Assembly (NCBI GenBank): GCA_002315855.1
Contig: DCIG01000041.1
Location: 1-12,717, forward strand
Origin: Lentisphaeria bacterium UBA1732
Lineage (GTDB): Bacteria; Verrucomicrobiota; Lentisphaeria; Victivallales; UBA1829
DNA: 12,717 nt
Reading direction: 5' to 3'
This document shows positions 6,392 to 12,717 of the stretch, piece after piece. The notes beneath the pieces are model-generated. The model was given only the letters and a program-made list of their open reading frames with translations, was not told the DNA's origin and made no database searches. The translations under genes and the position numbers were made by a program. Position 1 is the first letter of the stretch; each line of letters starts with the position of its first letter.

Positions 6392-7039
6392 ATGAAACCC
6401 GTACTGATGACACGCGGCGGCTGGGACGGTCATGAACCCGTCCAGACCGGCGATTTGGTCATAAAAACCCTCAAAGAATATGGCGTCGAAGTCGAATGCC
6501 ACGATTCTCAGGAATGTCTTCTTCAGCCTGACCTGAAAGACAAATACTCGGTCATCATCCCCGTGTGGACGATGAGTTCCCTCATTGACGGCGCCAGCAA
6601 AAATCTGCGCGATGCAGTATTCGCGGGAGTCGGGCTTGCCGGATGGCACGGCGGCATGTGCGATGCGTTCCGCACGGACACGGATTACCAGTTCATGTGC
6701 GGCGGCCAGTGGGTCGCTCATGCCGGAGGAATCATTGATTACTCCGTGAACATCATCAGTGATGACCCCATTGTCGCCGGAATGAAGGACTTCGATATGC
6801 ACAGCGAACAGTATTACATGCACGTCGATCCGGGCAACGAAGTTCTTGCCACCACAACCATCGGCCCCAAATACGCGCCATGGTGCGCCGGAACAGTCAT
6901 GCCGGTCGTCTGGAAACGCCATTGGGGCGAAGGACGCGTCTTCTACTCCTCCCTCGGACATGTCGCCGCGGATTTCACGCCCGAAATCCTCCACATGATG
7001 GCTCGCGGCATCCTCTGGGCAGGCCGTGAGAAAAACTGA
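6392..7039 (+). CDS. ThuA-domain protein, trehalose-utilisation family
   Basis: This 215-residue single-domain protein has the class I glutamine amidotransferase-like ThuA fold. Recognisable segments are GGWDGHEP near the N-terminus (about 9-16), GLAGWHGGMCDAF (about 81-93), HSEQYYMHVDP (about 136-146) and GTVMPVVWKRHWGEGRVFY (about 167-185). The amidotransferase catalytic triad is not expected in this family. ThuA of rhizobia works with the oxidoreductase ThuB in the 3-keto-disaccharide pathway, and homologues often sit beside Gfo/Idh/MocA genes, as here. An AAAGGA site lies 13 nt before the ATG, a longer spacing than usual, but no better start exists. There is no signal peptide. A role in hydrolysing or isomerising an oxidised sugar is inference. 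Confidence 0.88.
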   Translation: MKPVLMTRGGWDGHEPVQTGDLVIKTLKEYGVEVECHDSQECLLQPDLKDKYSVIIPVWTMSSLIDGASKNLRDAVFAGVGLAGWHGGMCDAFRTDTDYQFMCGGQWVAHAGGIIDYSVNIISDDPIVAGMKDFDMHSEQYYMHVDPGNEVLATTTIGPKYAPWCAGTVMPVVWKRHWGEGRVFYSSLGHVAADFTPEILHMMARGILWAGREKN

Positions 7040-7099
7040 AATCAAAAAAACATATCATCCGTATCATAAACCTCAACAACACATCAAGGAACAATGTTC

Positions 7100-8443
7100 A
7101 TGAACAGAATCTCCAAATGTCTCGTCGGGATTGCAGCATTCGCCTCCATGGCCTCTGCCGCAATCGCCTCGAACCCCCTCATCACCCAGACCTACACGGC
7201 AGACCCGAATGCTTTCATCTACAATGACCGCATTTACGTCATCTGCAGCCATGACCTGCCCAACCAGCGCGGTTATGACCTGTTCGACTACGAACTCGTC
7301 TCCACGGACGACCTGCAGAACTGGACCGACCACGGTATCGTCTTCTCCCTCAAGACCGATGCTTCGTGGGCAACCCACTGCTATGCCCCCGGTATGGCAG
7401 TCAAAGACGGCAAGTGCTATCTGTACTTCCCCGACGGAGGTTCCTCCATCGGCGTCGCAGTCGCCGACAAGCCCGAAGGCCCCTACAAAGACCCGCTGGG
7501 AAAAGCCCTCATCTCCAACAGCGTTCCCTCCTATCGCTCCAACTGGCTTTTCGACCCGGCAGGATTCATCGATGACGACGGCCGCGTTTTCGTCTACTAC
7601 GGCGGCAACGGCGATGATCAGGCCCGTATCCTCGAACTCAAGAAGGATATGATCACCCCGATGTCCGACAAGGCCGTTCACCTGAACGTACCCCGCTTCT
7701 TCGAAGCATCCTTCATGCACAAGTACAAAGGCAAATACTACTTCTCCTACAGCCTGAACTTCAACGGACAGCCTGCCGCCGCCATCGGCTACATGATGGG
7801 CGATTCCCCCACAGGCCCGTTCGAGTACAAAGGTTCCCTGCTGGACAACCCGCCTGAGAACATGGGCAACAACAACCATGCTTCCATCGTGGAATACAAG
7901 GGACACTGGTATGTGATTTATCACAACCGCAAGCTCTCCCGCGACAACAAGCTCTCCAACCCGGTCAATACCCGCAGCATCAACCTCGATGAAATGTTCT
8001 ACAATGAAGACGGCACCATTAAGAAAGTCGAACCGACCTGGACCGGCCCGAAACAGCTGAAGAACGTTGACCCGACCGCAAAAAACCGTTTCGTCACCAT
8101 GAATAAGTCCGTGGGACTCGAAACCGCCAATATCATCCTCCTCGAAGACCGTACCAGCGTCATCGCCAATCCGAAGGCCGGTGCCTGGACTCGCGTTACC
8201 GGGGTTGATCTCGGCAAAGCAAAAGGTCAGATCGAAGTCCGCTACAGCGCCAAGACCGCCGGCGAACTCGAAGTCCGTGCCGACAAGGAAGACGGTGCCG
8301 TCATTGCCACCGTCAAGCTCGCCGCCACCAATGGCAAGTTTGCCACCGCCGCTTCTGCTCTCAAGAAGACCGAAGGCGTCCATGACGTTTACTTCATCTA
8401 CAAGGCTGCGGATGCACAGTTCGATACCTGGCAGAGCAAGTAA
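7100..8443 (+). CDS. Secreted GH43 glycoside hydrolase with C-terminal CBM6, arabinoxylan-active
   Basis: This exported enzyme is probably an alpha-L-arabinofuranosidase or beta-xylosidase acting on arabinoxylan. The N-terminus is a signal peptide, with a hydrophobic segment ending SAAIAS near residue 24. The five-bladed beta-propeller catalytic domain follows (about 25-320), with base Asp35 (ADPNAF), pKa-modulating Asp152 (DPAGFID) and acid Glu202 (FFEASF), plus the conserved His in NNNHAS near 260. From about 330 to 447 a CBM6 is recognisable, ending with the typical GVHDVYFIYKA strand. An ATG at 7094 is also in frame, but AAGGA is only 3 nt from it and 9 nt from 7100, so 7100 is preferred. 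It is the last gene of the operon, 60 nt after ThuA. Codon use is strongly C-ending, suggesting high expression. It differs from the other GH family here (GH10), with which it would cooperate on xylan. Confidence 0.92.
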   Translation: MNRISKCLVGIAAFASMASAAIASNPLITQTYTADPNAFIYNDRIYVICSHDLPNQRGYDLFDYELVSTDDLQNWTDHGIVFSLKTDASWATHCYAPGMAVKDGKCYLYFPDGGSSIGVAVADKPEGPYKDPLGKALISNSVPSYRSNWLFDPAGFIDDDGRVFVYYGGNGDDQARILELKKDMITPMSDKAVHLNVPRFFEASFMHKYKGKYYFSYSLNFNGQPAAAIGYMMGDSPTGPFEYKGSLLDNPPENMGNNNHASIVEYKGHWYVIYHNRKLSRDNKLSNPVNTRSINLDEMFYNEDGTIKKVEPTWTGPKQLKNVDPTAKNRFVTMNKSVGLETANIILLEDRTSVIANPKAGAWTRVTGVDLGKAKGQIEVRYSAKTAGELEVRADKEDGAVIATVKLAATNGKFATAASALKKTEGVHDVYFIYKAADAQFDTWQSK

Positions 8444-8454
8444 GTCTGATACAG

Positions 8455-8492
8455 TTCCTGCGGGCTGTCCCCTCGACATTGCCCCGCAGGAA
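8455..8492 (+). terminator. Upstream stem-loop of the operon end
   Basis: TTCCTGCGGG (8455-8464) and CCCGCAGGAA (8483-8492) form a perfect 10-bp stem with an 18-nt loop, 12 nt after the GH43 stop. It has only a short T-rich stretch behind it. It may protect the mRNA 3' end or assist the terminator that follows. Confidence 0.5.
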
Positions 8493-8512
8493 TTTCATTC
8501 AGCACGATTTTC

Positions 8513-8538
8513 AAGCCGCGATCCATCGCGGCTTTTTT
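8513..8538 (+). terminator. Rho-independent terminator of the GH43 operon
   Basis: AAGCCGCG (8513-8520) pairs with CGCGGCTT (8527-8534) around a 6-nt loop, followed by a run of six T (8533-8538). This is the clearest terminator in the window and closes the plus-strand operon. Confidence 0.85.
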
Positions 8539-8593
8539 GATGCATGATCCGGCGTATTATGAATTAGCAGATTAAAAACAAGTCCATCTGTCT

Positions 8594-8823
8594 TTATCAG
8601 AAATTTCAAATAAGATTTTTATAAAAACGCCAAAAAAGGGCGGCTCAGGAAAAGAAACAACAAGGAGCCTGAATCGCCTGGATTGCGATGAAATAAGAAT
8701 AACCATTCTTATTTACCCAATCACCACATAATAAAATGCTCCTCATTATCAGAAATTTTAAGTTAAATTTTTATTAAAAAGCAAAAAAAAAGAGACTCAG
8801 AATAAAAGGAGACCTGAACCGCC
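8594..8823 (+). repeat. Pair of diverged direct repeats about 80 nt long
   Basis: Copy A (8594-8678) and copy B (8746-8823) both begin TTATCAGAAATTT. Both continue through an A/T-rich tract, a CTCAG box, GGAG and CCTGAA, and end in CGCC. The start-to-start distance is 152 nt. In copy A, GGCGGCTCAGG and CCTGAATCGCC can pair at about nine of eleven positions. In copy B only the core pairing survives. Confidence 0.5.
8691..8714. other. Perfect 10-bp hairpin between the two diverged repeats
   Basis: AAATAAGAAT and ATTCTTATTT pair around a 4-nt loop. The flanking GATTG (8681-8685) and CAATC (8718-8722) can extend the structure. It could be a bidirectional stem-loop or part of a small RNA. No promoter was found. 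Confidence 0.45.
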
Positions 8824-8954
8824 ACATGGAAGAAAAAAAGACGCTTTACAGCGTTCTTATTTTGTATTAAAGAACTATAAAGGATAAAATAGATGGCCAT
8901 AGGAAAAATGTCAAATCACCCCCCCCAAAAAAACGGATATTACACTTTTCTCCC

Positions 8955-9234
8955 TCATACTTTGTAATACATGACTTGCTTAATGTTCATTCCGAACTTA
9001 AGGTATTGCGAAACTTCTATATTCACAAACTGCAGATTCTGCAGGATGGGAAGTTTTTCTTTTTCCCGTTCCAAATATTTCACCTTCTTTTTCAAAGCAT
9101 CAATTTGAGCCTGCTTTTCCCGAAGCGCCACATACAGCTGTTCTTCTTTTTGTTTGAGGCCCCCTCTGCTGCAGAAATCGAATCACTTCCGGATTTCAAT
9201 AGCCCAGACGAAACGATTCTGGAGAGGCATCCAT
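8955..9234 (-). pseudogene. Broken gene for a coiled-coil protein
   Basis: The frame 8955-9182 encodes about 75 residues without an ATG. Its core is a Lys/Glu-rich heptad pattern (LYVALREKQAQIDALKKK and onward) ending VMYYKV. Joining it to the frame from the ATG at 9234 needs two repairs: an in-frame TGA near 9196-9198, and one surplus base in the G5 run at 9160-9164. The joined sequence reads EVIRFLQQRG into the coiled coil without a break in style, which suggests one original gene. I do not recognise the family. N-terminal coiled coils of this kind occur in some transposases among other proteins. It lies just beyond the deaminase stop, on the same strand. Confidence 0.35.
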
Positions 9235-9283
9235 GATTATTTTCTGCTTCATAAGATGTCTCCAGAATTGTTGTGAGGCAGAT

Positions 9284-9835
9284 TCAACCGTATATGATGC
9301 CTTGTTTTCCCTTGTAGAGCTCAAAAGGTTTTTGAGCTTCTTCCGCAAGCAATGGACCAACAACACAGATTCCCCGTTTCTCAAATTCTTCCCGCCAGTT
9401 TTGACCTTTGTAACCTTCATCAAATCCAACGGATTCCGCCATTTCTCTGGTCGCTCCGTAAATCATTTTCTCAACACCGCTCCAAGGTGTCGCTCCGCTG
9501 CACATGGCACATGGCTCACAGCTTGTTACAAGAAGACATCCGCGCAAAGAATAAGTGTTCATTAAATTCTGGGCATGAGAAAAAGCTGTCATTTCTGCAT
9601 GGGCGCAGGATTGCCTTGCGGGAACAACAACATTGATTCCGGTTGCGATAAGACGATCGCTTTTCATGTCAAAGATTGCTGCGGCAAACGGGCCTCCGGT
9701 TCCGTGCTGCACGTTCTCCTCTGCAATCTGTATGACATAATGCAATTTCAGCTCGTCTCCGGGGAAAACTTTTTGGAGATCAGCTTTTTCTTTTTCCTGA
9801 AGCCATGACGGCATGGGGATTGAATTGACCAGCAT
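9284..9835 (-). CDS. CMP/dCMP-type zinc-dependent nucleoside deaminase
   Basis: This cytidine-deaminase-fold hydrolase has 183 residues in the chosen form. The zinc site and catalytic centre are complete: HAE (His79, Glu81) and PCAMC (Cys109, Cys112), embedded in CAHAEMTAF and TSCEPCAMCSGA. GGPFAAAIFD precedes them. The overall pattern fits guanine/cytosine-type nucleoside deaminases more than tRNA adenosine deaminase, but the base cannot be named. I prefer the ATG at 9835 because AGAAGGA lies 7 nt upstream. An ATG at 9907 would add 24 poorly conserved-looking residues and begins 3 nt after the previous stop, so it is also credible. It is the last intact gene of the minus-strand accessory operon. 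No signal peptide is seen, so it is cytoplasmic. Confidence 0.88.
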   Translation of the reverse strand: MLVNSIPMPSWLQEKEKADLQKVFPGDELKLHYVIQIAEENVQHGTGGPFAAAIFDMKSDRLIATGINVVVPARQSCAHAEMTAFSHAQNLMNTYSLRGCLLVTSCEPCAMCSGATPWSGVEKMIYGATREMAESVGFDEGYKGQNWREEFEKRGICVVGPLLAEEAQKPFELYKGKQGIIYG

Positions 9836-9910
9836 AGAATATTCCTTCTGTTGTGTTAATTGCAAATTGTTCAAACTGACGTCCTCCGAATATGATTTCT
9901 GCATCATCGG

Positions 9911-10102
9911 TTACTCGTCCTTGATTCCCATTTTTTCTTTGAGACAGCTTAAACTGAAATCATGCTGCCTTTGATCAATCGCATGTTTTTCAAGGAATAA
10001 GTCGAGCATTGCCTTCTGCTTTTCGTAGAGCTCGCTTTTCTTTTTCTCCGCAGACTTCTCTTTGAAATCCTTGGATGCTGATTCATGCAAACTGGTTATC
10101 AT
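9911..10102 (-). CDS. Small hypothetical protein, 63 aa
   Basis: The start codon overlaps the stop of the HTH gene by 4 nt (ATGA), with GGAAG 7 nt upstream, so it is probably translated. The protein is very rich in Lys and Glu and likely helical. It ends with LDLFLEKHAIDQRQHDF followed by LKEKMGIKDE, a pattern that looks like a small two-helix domain. I do not recognise a function. Its tight position between the HTH gene and the deaminase suggests it belongs to the same module. Confidence 0.65.
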   Translation of the reverse strand: MITSLHESASKDFKEKSAEKKKSELYEKQKAMLDLFLEKHAIDQRQHDFSLSCLKEKMGIKDE

Positions 10103-10801
10103 TTTGCATCTTCCGGCTTTATTTCAAAAAGTTTTCGGATGGCAGTTTCATCCGGCTCTGATTGCCCATGCTCCCATGCGGAAATTTTCTTTGCTGAAAC
10201 GCCTGATATTTCTCCCAGCTTGACCTGCGAAAGACCAAGTTCTTTTCGTCTCGCAAGAAGTTGTTCCGGGGTATATTTTGTTTCTTTTTTCATTTTATCC
10301 GGGCTTATGGAAACATTGGTTTGTTTTAGCTTGTCTTCATCAGAAGTCAAAGAATAATCAGGAATTTCAACTGGTCGGCAAACTGCTCCAAGTGTGATTT
10401 TCAGTTTCGGCAAACCATGAAGCATGACTGCTTCCGTTTTTTCAATGCTGATTCGCATATTGGGATATTTCTCGTATTTCAGGCGAATCATCTTGTTAAT
10501 ATCAGCCGCGACGATTTCCTGAATTTCTTGCCCGACATTCATTTTTTCGATACGCGGCGGCGGGACTTCGCTTCGTCCTTCGAGGGCTGTATTCCAGGCA
10601 ATCTGTCCCATTTGCCAAACCGCTGCGCGTCCAATCAGGTCATATCCGTCCCCCTCATTGTCAACATATTCGGAAAAAAACCGGTGAACAAATATCCTCA
10701 ATCGCATCCGCGACTTTTTTCTCCCGGTCCTGCTGTATCAGAACTGCCTGAATTTTGCTTGCTTTCACTTTTGCCTTGCGTTTGGTGTCTCGTTTACTCA
10801 T
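10099..10801 (-). CDS. HTH (XRE-type) protein with an apparent frameshift
   Basis: The first frame starts at the ATG at 10801, with TTTGGAG 6 nt upstream, and reads MSKRDTKRKAKVKASK into a charged helix. It hits a stop about 45 codons in. Removing one base from the A7 run at 10674-10680 (T7 on the coding strand) joins it to the second frame, which is open to 10099, giving about 233 residues. The C-terminal part (about 177-227, YTPEQLLARRKELGLSQ and onward) is a clear lambda-repressor-like DNA-binding domain with WEHGQSEPD in its last helix. The central part, containing IGRAAVWQMGQIAWN, is unrecognised. The gene lies 24 nt after the truncated HAD gene and overlaps the next gene by 4 nt. The lesion could be true decay, a sequencing error in a homopolymer, or slippage. 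A role as autoregulator of the module is inference. Confidence 0.7.
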
Positions 10802-10825
10802 GAGTGGCTCCAAAGGTGGTATGGT

Positions 10826-11101
10826 TCATTGATATTGAAGAAGTTTGCTTTCGGCGGCAATTTTGTCCAGCGTTGTTCTGACCTTGCAATTCCTGGCTCG
10901 TTCAATCATCAGCATCATGTAGGTCAGAATCGGATCAGCCCCATTGGCTCTTGCCGTATCTCTTGCATCCTCCCAAAAATTTCTGGATGAATTTCCCAGG
11001 GCTGTAAAATAATCATATTCCTGCATGTTGCCGGGAGACAGCGTCCCGTCAAAGTCATAGCAAATTGCCACGCTGACATTCGCTTTATGTTTTTTCCCCA
11101 T
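10826..11101 (-). CDS. Truncated HAD-like hydrolase, N-terminal part only
   Basis: This 91-residue protein begins with the HAD motif I, YDFDGTLSPGN (Asp16 nucleophile, Asp18 acid/base), and continues with a helical cap-like segment up to MLMIERARN. HAD phosphatases of this kind normally run to 200 residues or more, with a Lys motif and a GDxxxD motif. Both are missing here, as the frame ends 20 residues later. The product is unlikely to be an active phosphatase alone, but the gene keeps a good promoter, a GGAGGAG ribosome site 9 nt upstream and operon spacing to the next gene. An upstream ATG at 11161 is less likely. It may be a remnant, or an internal deletion may have joined both ends of a longer gene (inference). 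Confidence 0.7.
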   Translation of the reverse strand: MGKKHKANVSVAICYDFDGTLSPGNMQEYDYFTALGNSSRNFWEDARDTARANGADPILTYMMLMIERARNCKVRTTLDKIAAESKLLQYQ

Positions 11102-11147
11102 CTGTTTTTTCTCCTCCAAGTCATGAGTTAAAATTGCGCATTTCTTT

Positions 11148-11176
11148 ATTATACGCCGCAATCATGTCTTTTTCAA
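11148..11176 (-). promoter_or_regulatory. Promoter of the HAD/HTH/deaminase operon
   Basis: On the minus strand, TTGAAA (11171-11176) and a perfect TATAAT (11148-11153) are separated by 17 nt. The predicted transcript starts close to 11141, about 40 nt before the ATG at 11101. This is a near-consensus sigma70 promoter. Confidence 0.7.
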
Positions 11177-11426
11177 ATCAAAGTTATCTTTTTTTTCATT
11201 GATTCACAACTGCCATAAAAAAACAAGAGTGTTATAGCAGAAAATAAAATGGTCGATCATTTCAGAAATGCTCGTATTTTTTCGATTGTTATCATTGATT
11301 TTCAATATTATTGAATACTTTTCCTGAATCGACGGATGCAACCATCAAGTTTTTTCGTGATTTGCATCGGAAGATTTCTGAGACATACCGGCATTGACGG
11401 TATTTTTTTGCCTTGAAGGGGTACTG
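11177..11426. other. AT-rich intergenic region
   Basis: I see no gene here. It contains a perfect 15-nt palindrome, TTCAATATTATTGAA, at 11301-11315, about 125 nt upstream of the operon promoter. That could be a protein-binding site or chance in AT-rich DNA. It separates the accessory operon from the GH10 terminator. Confidence 0.5.
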
Positions 11427-11456
11427 AAAAGGCGGTCTCCGCAAAGGGAGACCGCC
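11427..11456 (-). terminator. Rho-independent terminator of the GH10 xylanase gene
   Basis: GGCGGTCTCC (11431-11440) and GGAGACCGCC (11447-11456) form a perfect 10-bp stem with a 6-nt loop. On the minus strand it is followed by TTTT (11427-11430). It lies about 30 nt beyond the GH10 stop. Confidence 0.85.
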
Positions 11457-11487
11457 TGAGTAATTTGCGTTGGTAAAAACCGCCTGA

Positions 11488-12717
11488 TTACTTCTTGAGT
11501 TCCTTCTGACCTTTCGTCAGGGACTTCAGCACTGAATAGTAGCAGGGCTTCGGAGCCAGATTGTTGTCATGGAGGAGAGGCTGACCGCCACGGAGCCAGG
11601 ACCAGCTGTCGCCGATTCCCCAAAGTGTAACTGCATAGAGATCCTTGCGATACTTCACAAAGAGATCGAAGATGTCAGCATAACGCTTTGCGAGTGCATC
11701 AGAAGAGCTGTCGGCATTGCCGCGGACACTGTCATCGCGTTCAAGACCGCGACCGCTGTTACGGAAGCCGTTACGGGTATTGATGTCCATTTCAGAGATG
11801 ATGATTTTGCATCCGGTGGAAGCGTAAGCCTTGAATGCGGCTTCAATCGTTTCGATGGACGGATCATCATTGCTCTGCCAGTGGGCCTGCATACCGATGG
11901 CATCGATTCGGATGCCTTTTGCCTTGAAGTCGTTGACCATCTTCACGACGGCATCACGCTTGCCGGGCTTGTACATATTGAAGTCATTGTAGACCAGCAG
12001 AACTTTTTCATCGCCGATTTCCTTGGCGACTTTGTCGGCAATACGGAAAGCCTGTTCCATATAGTCATCGCCGATGGCCTGACGCCAGTTGCCGCCGAAA
12101 CCGCCGGCTGCGCGGACTCTGCCATCATCTTCGAAGCATTCGTTGCAGACATCCCAGCTGTCGATTTTGCCTTTCCAGTGCGTCATAAGAGCACGGATAT
12201 GATTTTCAAGGCGTTTGAGGACGAGTTCACGACTTGCACGACCGCCATTGGGATCCTGGAAGACCCAGTTCGGGGTCTGGGAGTGCCAAAGGAACGTGTG
12301 TCCATGGACTTTCATGTTGTGCTTCTGAGCAAATTCAACAAGCGTGTCGCCTGCTTCAAAACGGAACTGACCTTCCTGCGGTTCAGTGGCATCCCACTTC
12401 ATTTCGTTTTCGCAGGTCAGACGGTTGAAGTCCGCTGCGGCGATTTCGGATGCACGGGCATCGCGGAATGCACGAGTCGGAAGAGCATTACCAATCAGGA
12501 AGAGACCTTCGGCTGCATCACGGAGATGTGCGGGTTCACCGGCAGCAGGCATATTTGCAACTGCAGGAGCGGGAGTGGAAACTGTCGTCACACCGGTTTT
12601 GAACTGATACCAGTCGAGCTGGACAGTGCTTTCAACAGGTTTGGAAGCTGCAGCCTGCGCATTCTGCTGCGGACGCTGACCGCCCTGACCTCTCTGGCCC
12701 TGCGGACGCTGACCGCC
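11488..12717 (-). CDS. GH10 endo-1,4-beta-xylanase, N-terminus beyond the window
   Basis: The reading frame is open to the right edge, so the start and any signal peptide are not visible; 409 residues are seen. The first ~20 are a Gly/Gln/Arg/Pro-rich repeat. A short segment with STVQLDWYQFK and a Ala/Pro-rich linker follow, and the GH10 TIM barrel begins near visible residue 65. Family marks are HGHTFLWHSQTPNWVF (about 138-153), the acid/base Glu193 in WDVCNE, the nucleophile Glu309 in IIISEMDI, and the C-terminal VTLWGIGDSWSWL. It cleaves internal beta-1,4 bonds of xylan and is presumably secreted or surface-bound (inference). A GTG at 12591 lies inside the linker and is not a likely start. 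A strong terminator follows the stop. It stands apart from the GH43 operon but would act on the same polymer. Confidence 0.92.
   Translation of the reverse strand, partial: GGQRPQGQRGQGGQRPQQNAQAAASKPVESTVQLDWYQFKTGVTTVSTPAPAVANMPAAGEPAHLRDAAEGLFLIGNALPTRAFRDARASEIAAADFNRLTCENEMKWDATEPQEGQFRFEAGDTLVEFAQKHNMKVHGHTFLWHSQTPNWVFQDPNGGRASRELVLKRLENHIRALMTHWKGKIDSWDVCNECFEDDGRVRAAGGFGGNWRQAIGDDYMEQAFRIADKVAKEIGDEKVLLVYNDFNMYKPGKRDAVVKMVNDFKAKGIRIDAIGMQAHWQSNDDPSIETIEAAFKAYASTGCKIIISEMDINTRNGFRNSGRGLERDDSVRGNADSSSDALAKRYADIFDLFVKYRKDLYAVTLWGIGDSWSWLRGGQPLLHDNNLAPKPCYYSVLKSLTKGQKELKK
12667..12717 (-). repeat. 33-nt coding repeat in the GH10 linker
   Basis: An 18-nt sequence is exactly repeated at 12667-12684 and 12700-12717, encoding GGQRPQ twice with an 11-codon period. 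The window ends inside the second copy, so more units may follow to the right. Confidence 0.7.

Larger units (their letters stand above)
8540..8954. other. AT-rich intergenic region with repeats and hairpins
   Basis: No ORF here looks coding. The stretch holds two diverged repeat copies (8594-8678 and 8746-8823), a perfect hairpin at 8691-8714, a smaller hairpin at 8841-8854 next to A- and T-rich runs, and a C8 tract followed by A7 (8919-8933). The base composition is far more AT-rich than in the operons to the left. Confidence 0.55.

Noticed and set aside
6383..7045. 220-codon minus-strand frame opposite the ThuA-like gene
   Set aside because: It is a shadow of the plus-strand gene, without recognisable domain or ribosome site.
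7073..8479. 468-codon minus-strand frame opposite the GH43 gene
   Set aside because: It is longer than the true gene only because the GH43 codons end mostly in C. The translation is Val/Gly-rich and featureless, while the plus strand has a signal peptide, catalytic residues and a CBM6.
8976..9236. 86-codon plus-strand frame rich in Phe and Leu
   Set aside because: It is the antisense of the coiled-coil remnant (Lys/Glu codons reversed), with no ribosome site.

Overview
The window looks like a polysaccharide-degrading bacterium of the Planctomycetota-Verrucomicrobiota-Lentisphaerota group, with Lentisphaerota (Victivallis-like) my best guess. The reasons are a Gfo/Idh/MocA oxidoreductase paired with a ThuA-domain protein, secreted xylan-active enzymes, clear Shine-Dalgarno sites and sigma70-like promoters, moderate GC in genes and long AT-rich gaps. 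No rRNA, tRNA or ribosomal protein is present to confirm the taxonomy.

Layout from left to right. 1-484 holds no gene but carries short repeats, including a 20-nt direct repeat at the left edge that runs into a hairpin-forming element. 485-1579 (minus) is a PfkB-family sugar kinase resembling 2-keto-3-deoxygluconate kinase, with a dyad over its probable -35 box. 1777-4422 (minus) is a three-gene metal-chelate/vitamin B12-type ABC importer (binding protein, FecCD permease, ATPase) behind a strong TTGACA promoter. 4566-5196 has no convincing gene, but carries a second, inverted copy of the left-edge hairpin element. 5243-8443 (plus) is an operon of oxidoreductase, ThuA-like protein and secreted GH43-CBM6 arabinofuranosidase/xylosidase, closed by a rho-independent terminator. 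8540-8954 is AT-rich, with a diverged ~80-nt repeat pair and a hairpin. 8955-11101 (minus) is a small accessory operon: a truncated HAD-like protein, a frameshifted HTH protein, a 63-aa protein and a CMP/dCMP-type deaminase, followed by a broken coiled-coil gene. 11488-12717 (minus) is a GH10 endo-xylanase that runs off the right edge through a Gly/Gln/Arg/Pro repeat linker.

Functionally, the GH10 and GH43 enzymes point to arabinoxylan or glucuronoxylan breakdown. The oxidoreductase/ThuA pair resembles the ThuB/ThuA pair known from 3-keto-disaccharide metabolism, so an oxidative glycoside route beside the GH43 is possible (inference). The KDG-like kinase would suit uronic acids released from glucuronoxylan or pectin (inference). 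The most unusual signals are the two hairpin elements with a compensatory stem change, and the partly decayed HAD/HTH/deaminase module.
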